Assembly: GCF_004014805.1 (NCBI RefSeq)
Contig: NZ_ATDN01000021.1
Coordinates: forward strand, 1-64,000
Direction: 5' to 3'
Length of the DNA: 64,000 nt
Source: Mycolicibacterium elephantis DSM 44368
GTDB taxonomy: Bacteria > Actinomycetota > Actinomycetes > Mycobacteriales > Mycobacteriaceae
The position numbers were made by a program, and so were the translations under genes. Of the stretch, positions 57,728-64,000 are shown in pieces. Each line of letters opens with the position of its first letter. The stretch's first letter is position 1. The notes under the pieces are model-generated. The model made no database searches, was not told the DNA's origin, and worked only from the letters and a program-made list of their open reading frames with translations.

Positions 57728-58675
57728 ATGGTAGTGGGGGTACACAAAGATGAGTTGGAATTCACATCACACAACATTCGTCTCGACGACGGCACTTTCA
57801 CGAAACCTGAGTCGGCGCGTTCCATCGCGGAGAATCCGTGGTTCATATCGGCGCGTGGACTCCTGGAAACGGTGTTCCCCGGGGACAAGAGTCAGGTCCG
57901 CCTGGCCGATGTGGGCTGTTTGGAAGGTGGATACGCAGTCGAGTTCGCGCGCATGGGATTCCAAGTCCTTGGCATTGACGTGCGTGAGCTGAACATAGCC
58001 GCATGCAATTACGTCAAATCGAAAGTTGATCTGCCGAATCTGGAGTTCGTCCAGGATAACGCTTTCAACATCGCCCAATATGGAGAATTTGACGCTGTGT
58101 TCTGCTGCGGGCTGCTTTATCACCTTGATCGCCCCAAGGAATTCCTCGAAACACTGTCAGCTGCGACGAACAAACTTCTCATTCTGCAGACACATTTTTC
58201 AGATATTGATACGAGCCACGGACCCATCTACCGGAAACTCGCCGATTTGAAATTCCGAGTCCCAGTCGTCGCGCGATTCGCGCTGCCGGGGTTGCGATGG
58301 GCATGGGACAGGTTGCGGCGCAAGCCCAAACCTGAAAGCTTCTATCTTTCGCTGCCCAGAAACTTGTGGCTGTCCCCGGTGAGTGAAAACGAGGGGCTCC
58401 CTGGGAGATGGTTTCCCGAGTTCGCCAGCGATAAAAGCGGATCTTGGTGGCTTCCGTCATTGCGCGATCGGGAAACCCGAAAGTGGTCCTCCTGGGACAA
58501 TTATCGATCCTTTTGGGTTCAACGCGAGTACCTGCTTCAGACGATCCGCGATGTTGGGTTCGATCTTGTGATGGAACAGTATGACAGCTTGGAGCCAAGC
58601 ATCGCGGAGTCTTTGGTTGGGGGTTCCTATCAGGCGAATCTTCGAGGGACCTTCATTGGGATCAAGACGGGTTAG
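57728..58675 (+). CDS. Class I SAM-dependent methyltransferase, atypical base composition
   Basis: A 315-residue methyltransferase. SAM motif: VRLADVGCLEGGYAVEFARM, acidic residue in VLGIDVRELNI, then YGEFDAVFCCGLLYHLDRPK. The C-terminal half is Trp/Leu-rich (SGSWWLPSLRDRETRKWSSW) and close to the Gfo/Idh-linked methyltransferases seen in sugar clusters. The DNA is visibly more A+T-rich than its neighbours, suggesting acquisition. Start ATG 57728; GTG codons two and three codons later are alternatives. It sits between Gfo/Idh paralogues 2 and 3 on the same strand. Acceptor unknown, probably a sugar. Confidence 0.78.
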   Translation: MVVGVHKDELEFTSHNIRLDDGTFTKPESARSIAENPWFISARGLLETVFPGDKSQVRLADVGCLEGGYAVEFARMGFQVLGIDVRELNIAACNYVKSKVDLPNLEFVQDNAFNIAQYGEFDAVFCCGLLYHLDRPKEFLETLSAATNKLLILQTHFSDIDTSHGPIYRKLADLKFRVPVVARFALPGLRWAWDRLRRKPKPESFYLSLPRNLWLSPVSENEGLPGRWFPEFASDKSGSWWLPSLRDRETRKWSSWDNYRSFWVQREYLLQTIRDVGFDLVMEQYDSLEPSIAESLVGGSYQANLRGTFIGIKTG

Positions 58676-58763
58676 TTTGGTCGTGTCCGGCGGGGTTTCT
58701 GGTATCGCATCGGTGCGGTGCGCGATTGCTTCTTGAGGAGTAGACCCTGTGCCCGTGGTTGGT

Positions 58764-58780
58764 TGGTACCCTGCGTACCA
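58764..58780. promoter_or_regulatory. Short inverted repeat in the 195-bp gap before Gfo/Idh paralogue 3
   Basis: TGGTAC, five bases, GTACCA: a perfect 6-bp inverted repeat about 90 bp before the next start. It could be a small operator or a hairpin; no regulator is known. Confidence 0.3.
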
Positions 58781-58870
58781 CCTATGGGTCACCTGCGAAC
58801 TACTCAACGACAAGGGGACTAGCTTTGCCGCCTGGCGCGGCGTGACATAGAAGATAGAAGAGAGAAGCCC

Positions 58871-59869
58871 ATGTCAGACAGAAGGGGCCCGGTCCGGATC
58901 GGCATCTTGGGCGCTTCGAGCTTCGCGCCGACGACCATCATCAATCCGGCGAAGGGGAATACCGAGGTTGTCGTGGCGGCGGCGGCATCACGTGATGTGC
59001 CGAGCGCAGAGGCCTTCGCCGCCGAGCACGGTATTGAAAAGGCATACGGCAGCTACGAGGAACTGATCGACGATCCCGACCTGGATGCCATCTACGTCCT
59101 CGTGCCGACCAGCATGCATGGAAAGTGGACCAAGGCGGCCCTTGCGGCGGGCAAGCACGTGCTGTGTGAGAAGCCGTTCACCGCCAACGCCGCTGAGGCG
59201 CGTGAGATCGCCGAGTTGGCTGCGAAGTCAGACCGCGTGGTCATGGAGGCAATCCAGTTTCGTCATCATCCATTGACAAGACGGGTCGAGGAGATCATCG
59301 ACTCAGGGGAGTTGGGCACACTGCAGCGAGTAGACGTCAGCTTGTGTGTCCTGCTGCCGACGTTCAAGGCCAACTGCTACAACTACGAGCTCGGCGGCGG
59401 CGCGATGATGGACGCCGGGAGCTACGTGGCCAATATGGCCCGCACATTCGGCGGATCGACCCCCGAAGTTGTTTCGGCACAAGCCAAACTGCAGAAGCCG
59501 CAGGTCGACCGGGCGATGTCGGCGGAGTTGCGGTACGCGGCCGGCCACACCGGCCGGCTCCGATGCGCGCTGTGGTCATCGAACCTGTTTTGGGCGACCG
59601 CGAGCGTAGTCGGCGACGCCGGCAGGCTGCGGGTGATCAGTCCTGCGGCACCTCATCTTTACCCGCGACTCTCGATCCGATCAGCCAATGGCCGGCGCGT
59701 GGAACGCTTCCCGAAACGGGCCACCTACGCCTATCAGCTGGACACGTTTGCAGGCGCGGTGCTCCGCGGCGAACCGGTACGGACTACGCCGGAGGATGCC
59801 GTCGAGAACATGACCCTCATCGACGACGTCTATCGCGCCGCAGGGCTTCCGATCCGCGAGCCGAGCTGA
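58871..59869 (+). CDS. Gfo/Idh/MocA-family oxidoreductase (paralogue 3)
   Basis: A 332-residue third member: VRIGILGASSFAPTTIINPA, GKHVLCEKPFTANAAEAREI, EAIQFRHHPLTRRVEEIIDS, EDAVENMTLIDDVYRAAGLP. It keeps the EKP lysine but differs in substrate-side segments: IYVLVPTSMHGKW replaces VYNPLPNALHGKW, and IQFRHHP replaces FHYRYHP. That points to a different substrate or direction from paralogues 1 and 2. ATG 58871 (MSDRRGPVRIG) gives an N-terminus like paralogue 1. Confidence 0.88.
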   Translation: MSDRRGPVRIGILGASSFAPTTIINPAKGNTEVVVAAAASRDVPSAEAFAAEHGIEKAYGSYEELIDDPDLDAIYVLVPTSMHGKWTKAALAAGKHVLCEKPFTANAAEAREIAELAAKSDRVVMEAIQFRHHPLTRRVEEIIDSGELGTLQRVDVSLCVLLPTFKANCYNYELGGGAMMDAGSYVANMARTFGGSTPEVVSAQAKLQKPQVDRAMSAELRYAAGHTGRLRCALWSSNLFWATASVVGDAGRLRVISPAAPHLYPRLSIRSANGRRVERFPKRATYAYQLDTFAGAVLRGEPVRTTPEDAVENMTLIDDVYRAAGLPIREPS

Positions 59870-60186
59870 CCCAATTCCGGCTAGGCCGAGTCACGCCGAG
59901 CGGTGTCGTCGATGAGAATCGGACCGTGGACACCCTAGGTTGTGCAGCTTCAGCGGCGCGGGCGCCGAGGTTGAGTCCTCGGGTTCTGAGCGGCCCCACC
60001 GCGGTAATCTGCGCCATCGCCAAGCAAGCGCTTCGCTTAGAACCACTCCACGTCATGAATCAGGAGCTGCACACGATCGCAGCATCAGGAGATGGCCAAA
60101 CGCTCACTGTGCCTGCCAACGACCGGCGATACTGGGTGGTGTACCCGACCCTGCGCGCGTGCATGGCTTGAAAGGCTAAGTCTCCG
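59870..60186. other. 317-bp gap between Gfo/Idh paralogue 3 and the second glycosyltransferase
   Basis: No convincing gene. A 79-codon frame at 59940-60179 lacks family similarity and a ribosome-binding site. The region may hold the promoter for the glycosyltransferase at 60187; a GAAAGG sequence precedes that ATG by about 15 bases. Confidence 0.4.
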
Positions 60187-61482
60187 ATGAAGGTAGTGCT
60201 GGCATGCCACGGTGTCCGTGGGGATGTCGAGCCCAGCGTCGTTATCGGTCGTGAGTTGCTGCGCAGAGGTCATGACGTGCACATCGCTGTGCCGCCGAAC
60301 GTGGTTGGCTTCGCCGAGTCGGCAGGGCTCACGGTGAAACCTTGGGGGAGCGACTCGCAAGTCATGATGGACGCGCAGCGCGACTATTGGACTTGCTTCT
60401 TCCGGTTCCCTTGGAGGCTGAAAGAGCTGGAAAGACTTGGGCACCAGATTGGTGAGATCGTCACCCAATGTTGGACGCAGGACGCGTTCGCGACCCTGAC
60501 CTCGATGACCGAAGAGGCAAACCTGATCGTCGCCGGCAATGGGTTCGAGCAGTTCTCGGCCAACGTTGCCGAGTATTACGACATCCCACTGGTGACGGTC
60601 GACTTTTTCCCAATGCGAGCCAATGGACAGGTTCTGCCTTACCTGCCTGCGCCTCTGGGCCGTGCTGTGATGAAAGCCTACGAGCGGATGTCATGGGCAG
60701 GTCCGGTGAAACAGGTTGAGGATGACCAACGGCGTCAGCTCGGATTGCCGAAGGCGAAGGTTCCATGGCCGAACCGGATCGCGCAGCGTGGCGCCCTGGA
60801 GATCCAGGCGTACGACGAAGCGGTGGTCCCAGGGCTGGCAGCCGAATGGGCGAAATGGGGTGGTCAAAGACCCTTTGTCGGCACGCTCACACTTGAGGCG
60901 CCAACGGATTTCGATGACGAGGTCGTATCGTGGATCGACAGTGGGACGCCGCCGATATTCTTTGGATTCGGCAGCGTACCTGTTGGCTCCCCGGCTGAAA
61001 CGATCGCCATAATCGGCGCCGTATGTGAGCAGTTAGGTGAGCGGGCGCTGGTTGGGGCAGGCTCCACCGACTTCGGTGCGATCTCGTACCCCGAACATGT
61101 CAAGGTGGTCAGTCAGGTGAACTTCGCGCAGGTCTTCCCCCTCTGCCGGGCGGTGGTACACCACAGCGGCGCGGGTACGATCGCCGCCTGCCTGCGAGGG
61201 GGAGTCCCACAGGTGGGCCTGTGGACACTGCCCGATCAGTGGTTGCGGACAACTCAGCTCAAACGACTGAGAGTCGGCACGGGGCGCCGCTTTTCGACGA
61301 CTACCAGCCAGACATTGCTGACGGACCTGCGTCGGGTACTTTCACCCCAATACCTCACGCGGGCACGCCGATTCGCCATGCGCATGACGAAGCCTGCCGA
61401 AAGTGCGACCGTTGCGGCAAATCTCGTGGAGAGCTTTGCGCAAACCGGTCGTGGTGCTGATCGGCGAGGGCAGGCGTTATAG
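60187..61482 (+). CDS. GPL-type GT1 glycosyltransferase (second)
   Basis: A 431-residue paralogue of the 50105-51373 enzyme: MKVVLACHGVRGDVEPSVVI, RGHDVHIAVPPNVVGFAESA, WIDSGTPPIFFGFGSVPVGS, and FPLCRAVVHHSGAGTIAACL. One difference is HHSGAG for HHGGAG in the nucleotide-sugar site, and GLWTLPDQW (the usual D/Q pair region) versus VLWMADVQLIW. The two enzymes therefore probably differ in donor or acceptor. It is convergent with the CmcI-type methyltransferase, 14 bp apart. Confidence 0.92.
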   Translation: MKVVLACHGVRGDVEPSVVIGRELLRRGHDVHIAVPPNVVGFAESAGLTVKPWGSDSQVMMDAQRDYWTCFFRFPWRLKELERLGHQIGEIVTQCWTQDAFATLTSMTEEANLIVAGNGFEQFSANVAEYYDIPLVTVDFFPMRANGQVLPYLPAPLGRAVMKAYERMSWAGPVKQVEDDQRRQLGLPKAKVPWPNRIAQRGALEIQAYDEAVVPGLAAEWAKWGGQRPFVGTLTLEAPTDFDDEVVSWIDSGTPPIFFGFGSVPVGSPAETIAIIGAVCEQLGERALVGAGSTDFGAISYPEHVKVVSQVNFAQVFPLCRAVVHHSGAGTIAACLRGGVPQVGLWTLPDQWLRTTQLKRLRVGTGRRFSTTTSQTLLTDLRRVLSPQYLTRARRFAMRMTKPAESATVAANLVESFAQTGRGADRRGQAL

Positions 61483-61496
61483 GTGTTTCGGCTGCA

Positions 61497-62258
61497 TCAG
61501 TTGCGGACCAGGAATCCGTAGGGTGCGAACGACCATCCGAATTTGGTTTCGCGAGCCGTGTCATGGGTGTAGTCGTCGGGGAATTCCGCCTCGTACTCCT
61601 CAATAGCTTCATAGGGGCCCGGCCCCCACTCGGGCGCGACCGGATGTCCGTTGAGCAGTGAGTCTTCCACGACGAGGTAGTCGCCCGCCGACAGCAAGGG
61701 TCGTAGAAGTTTCATCTCAGCCAGCACATGATCCTTGGAGTGGTCGCTGTCCAGGATGGCCCAAACCTTGCCGGGATACTCATTTCTGAGCTGTCGAATG
61801 CGCTCAGCGACTTGCGGAGATGCAGAAGTTGATTCGACAAACTCCACATCAGGGTCGCGCCGTGCCGTTGGCCTCAGCAGGTTATGGCTGACATCGACCG
61901 AAAGTACCTTGAACGGTTCGCCGATTTGGCGCATCACGGTTGCCCAGAAAACGGCTGAGCCACCGAAGGCCGTGCCGAATTCGATGACCAGTGAGGGTTT
62001 CAGATCCACCAAAATTTCTTGGTAATTCCACATATCGCACGGCGACTTATACGTCTCGATCCCCATCCAGGTGGTGTCCTGCCATACCAGATTGTTGAAA
62101 TACCACTTGGAGTACTCCTCAGGCTCTGAGCCCGTCGAGCGGTAGAAGAGCTGAGAAAACAGCCGAGGATCTCGTCTGTAGAACAAGAGTTGGTTCAGGA
62201 TCCTCAGCTTGGTTGACAGGGTCGACCGTTTTTGTCCCGAAGTTCGTTGACTCACCAT
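61497..62258 (-). CDS. Rhamnosyl O-methyltransferase (CmcI family, Rv2959c-like)
   Basis: A 253-residue CmcI-family methyltransferase. It reads very like the M. tuberculosis phenolic-glycolipid rhamnosyl 2-O-methyltransferase Rv2959c: WYFNNLVWQDTTWMGIETYK, SPCDMWNYQEILVDLKPSLV, IEFGTAFGGSAVFWATVMRQ, PDVEFVESTSASPQVAERIR, VWAILDSDHSKDHVLAEMKL, LSAGDYLVVEDSLLNGHP. These include the SAM site and metal-binding acidic residues (DSDHS, VVED). Likely target: a hydroxyl of a rhamnose on the lipid. It is in the same direction as, and 57 bp downstream of, the next methyltransferase gene. Confidence 0.9.
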   Translation of the reverse strand: MVSQRTSGQKRSTLSTKLRILNQLLFYRRDPRLFSQLFYRSTGSEPEEYSKWYFNNLVWQDTTWMGIETYKSPCDMWNYQEILVDLKPSLVIEFGTAFGGSAVFWATVMRQIGEPFKVLSVDVSHNLLRPTARRDPDVEFVESTSASPQVAERIRQLRNEYPGKVWAILDSDHSKDHVLAEMKLLRPLLSAGDYLVVEDSLLNGHPVAPEWGPGPYEAIEEYEAEFPDDYTHDTARETKFGWSFAPYGFLVRN

Positions 62259-62315
62259 GCTATTCCCATTCTCAACGCAGCGGCGTCGGCCACGGCGGTT
62301 CGTCGGAAGAACCGA

Positions 62316-63176
62316 TCAACCTTTGACGAAGTAGTACAGCCGATATGACATGCGACCGTTTGCCAGATTCTGGTAGATCCAAGATTCGCGCACGGGTGCC
62401 CCCTTCCGGGCCACCCGCCGCATGAATTTGGGTACCAAACTGTCCATCACCCGGCCACCCCAAGGGGTGGGATTGAGCTCCAGCCCCCGCAGCACCTCTG
62501 TGTTGATCTCCCGCCATGAGACGAGTTGCAGCGCCGGTGCGCTTGCCAGTCCCGCTTCCCATCGCGGGCACTCGTAGCGCTGCCGCACGTCGGTATACAG
62601 AAACGCACCACCCGGCCGCAGCACCCGCTCAACCTCACCGAGGAACCGCTCGAAATGTGGGTAGCAGTGTGACGATTCGACATTGATCACCGCATCAAAG
62701 GACGCGGCGGGAAACGGCAGGCTCTCGGCGTTGCCCTGCACGAACTCCAAACCCGGCACCTGATGGTTCCGACGACAGAACTCGATACCGGCCGGGTTGA
62801 GATCCAAGCCCACATAAGATGCCGGCCCCAGTGCGCGAGTGATATACGACGCGCCACCTCCGTGCCCGCAGCCGACTTCGAGCATGTCCTTGCCGTCAAG
62901 GTCACCGGCCTGGGTCGCGGTGCTGTGGTACAGCTGAATCGGGTAGCGGTGCGGTTCATCCGAGGTCTCCAGCGAAATGGCCATCGGCGGGTCTTCTTCG
63001 TAACCCCAGTTCAGAAAGAAAACGTCGTCGCTGACCCGGCGGGTCAGGTACGGGTAGAGCCGTTTGTTGACGCCTTGGACCGCATTCCGTATGACCGGAC
63101 CGAGTGCAACGTCCGCGGTGATGATCCGCGCAATGGCATCAGCGCGTGGCGTTGAGGGTCGTGTCATGGCAGGCAT
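62316..63176 (-). CDS. Lipid/sugar O-methyltransferase of the Rv2952/Fmt family
   Basis: A 286-residue class I methyltransferase close to M. tuberculosis Rv2952 (phthiotriol methyltransferase) and to GPL Fmt/Mtf enzymes: VFFLNWGYEEDPPMAISLET, MLEVGCGHGGGASYITRALG (SAM), SYVGLDLNPAGIEFCRRNHQ, AVINVESSHCYPHFERFLGE, RVLRPGGAFLYTDVRQR. It would O-methylate either a lipid hydroxyl or a sugar. Two in-frame ATGs (MPAMTRPS) lie at the start. It is divergent from the sulfotransferase gene. Confidence 0.88.
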   Translation of the reverse strand: MPAMTRPSTPRADAIARIITADVALGPVIRNAVQGVNKRLYPYLTRRVSDDVFFLNWGYEEDPPMAISLETSDEPHRYPIQLYHSTATQAGDLDGKDMLEVGCGHGGGASYITRALGPASYVGLDLNPAGIEFCRRNHQVPGLEFVQGNAESLPFPAASFDAVINVESSHCYPHFERFLGEVERVLRPGGAFLYTDVRQRYECPRWEAGLASAPALQLVSWREINTEVLRGLELNPTPWGGRVMDSLVPKFMRRVARKGAPVRESWIYQNLANGRMSYRLYYFVKG

Positions 63177-63366
63177 GATATTCCCCTGGGACCAAATTTT
63201 GACGGGCTTGACAATTTAGCCTGCTTGCTTTGTGCTTAGCCATGGCCGCTCGCGGGGCGGAGGCTTGCGAAGCGCGCTGTAGCGACGACGCCGCTGTCCA
63301 CAGCGATCGGTTGGGAGTTCTCTTGGCCTGGATTGACAGCCGATGTAGCGGCGCGGAGGTGCGCGG

Positions 63367-64000
63367 GTGACCTCTGCTTCGGAAGACGGGACCGTGGCAC
63401 GCCCGGTCCTCTTGTTCATCATCGGATTCGGTCGATCGGGCACGTCGGCACTCACTCGAGTCCTTTCACTGTGTGGAGCCGCGCTCCCCAAGGGACTTTT
63501 GGGTGCCACCGGAAGTAACCCACGTGGCTACTGGGAACCGCGTGCAGCCATTCACCTCAACGAAGAGATCTTGCGCCGCCAGGGCAGTGATGGCTACGAC
63601 GTGTCGTTGCCGCTGCCGGGGGAAGGTTCGCTCGACGCCGGGGCGAGAGCTAGCGCCATCGCCAAGATCCGCGCCTATCTCACCACTTTGCCTGCTGCGC
63701 CGTTGGTGGTGATGAAGGAGCCCAAGACGACGGCGCTTACCGACTTGTGGTTCGAAGCGGCGCGCCAGGCGGGTTTCGACACCGCGGTGGTGATCGCGGT
63801 CCGGCACCCGGCCGAAGTCATCGCGTCGATTGGAAAGCGTGCCGGCCGCCAGTTATACGTGAAGTCCTCGCCGGAACTGGTGAGCGCATCGTGGCTCAGG
63901 TACACGCTGCTGGCTGAAAGAGGGTCCCGGGACATTCCTCGCGTGTTCGTTGAGTATTCCAACCTGCTCGAAAGTTGGCGACGGGAGGTGAAGCGCATTT
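63367..64000 (+). CDS. Sulfotransferase-family protein (3' truncated by window edge)
   Basis: An open frame from GTG 63367 runs without a stop to the last base (about 211 residues visible). GGAGGT lies six bases before the GTG and an in-frame TAG lies 21 bases upstream, so the start is firm. The PAPS 5'-phosphosulfate loop is PVLLFIIGFGRSGTSALTRV at residues about 12-31, NPRGYWEPRAAIHLNEEILR follows, and VVMKEPKTTALTDLW and VVIAVRHPAEVIASI give the 3'-phosphate region. Sulfotransferases of this shape act on mycobacterial glycolipids. It would add sulfate to the sugar or to another hydroxyl of the exported lipid. Confidence 0.85.
   Translation, partial: MTSASEDGTVARPVLLFIIGFGRSGTSALTRVLSLCGAALPKGLLGATGSNPRGYWEPRAAIHLNEEILRRQGSDGYDVSLPLPGEGSLDAGARASAIAKIRAYLTTLPAAPLVVMKEPKTTALTDLWFEAARQAGFDTAVVIAVRHPAEVIASIGKRAGRQLYVKSSPELVSASWLRYTLLAERGSRDIPRVFVEYSNLLESWRREVKRI

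Noticed and set aside
59940..60179. 79-codon plus-strand frame between Gfo/Idh paralogue 3 and the second GT1
   Set aside because: No ribosome-binding site, no family similarity, and ordinary shadow composition.
48497..64000. Possibility that the right half is a mobile or phage island
   Set aside because: No integrase, transposase, tRNA target or direct-repeat ends are visible; mild composition changes are limited to a few genes.

Overview
This window comes from a high-G+C actinobacterium, almost certainly a non-tuberculous, fast-grower-type Mycobacterium (Mycolicibacterium). The evidence is the conserved order of homologues of the M. tuberculosis Rv0322-Rv0353 stretch (udgA, maleylpyruvate-isomerase-like gene, SnoaL-like gene, rmlA, aspC, etfD, iniR, iniB-iniA-iniC, dnaK-grpE-dnaJ1-hspR), together with MmpS/MmpL transporters, a PGRS-type protein and GPL-type glycosyltransferases. 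No transposase, integrase, phage gene, tRNA, rRNA or CRISPR array was recognised. Gene names rest on reading protein motifs and remembered family sequences, not on a search.

Layout. 1-10.8 kb: end of a Pro-rich protein, UDP-glucose dehydrogenase, a P450, two small enzymes, the first rmlA, a secreted/membrane alpha/beta hydrolase, a methyltransferase, a LuxR-type regulator and the aspC/alaT-type aminotransferase. 10.8-13.7 kb: etfD, the Fe-S electron-transfer-flavoprotein dehydrogenase, with a perfect palindrome just upstream. 13.9-24.9 kb: the isoniazid-inducible (ini) island: the IniR regulator, a membrane-tethered Hsp70-like protein with a Thr-rich tail, an IniB N-domain paralogue, iniB, the dynamin-like GTPases iniA and iniC, and two more Thr-rich single-pass proteins. 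CCCCTAA heptamers recur in threes upstream of both IniB-domain genes. 24.9-29.9 kb: a flavin/F420-type oxidoreductase, a complete ectoine/hydroxyectoine operon ectABCD, and a hemerythrin protein. 30.0-34.5 kb: the dnaK-grpE-dnaJ-hspR heat-shock operon with HAIR operators and a candidate SigH promoter.

34.8-64.0 kb is an accessory cell-envelope glycolipid region: a PE-less PGRS secreted protein; a second rmlA with rmlB and a fused rmlC-rmlD (a full dTDP-L-rhamnose pathway); a secreted protein with YadA-head-like and Asp/Thr repeats; mmpS-mmpL-mmpL; an HxxxDG acyltransferase; two GPL-type GT1 glycosyltransferases and one GT4; TylF-, CmcI- and Rv2952/Fmt-type methyltransferases; three Gfo/Idh/MocA dehydrogenase paralogues; a GMC oxidoreductase; and, cut by the window edge, a sulfotransferase. 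Together these look like sugar-nucleotide supply, glycosylation, O-methylation, oxidation/reduction, acylation, probable sulfation and export of a rhamnose-containing surface glycolipid. It resembles glycopeptidolipid (GPL) loci, but the NRPS genes that would prove GPL are not inside the window, so the aglycone is unknown.
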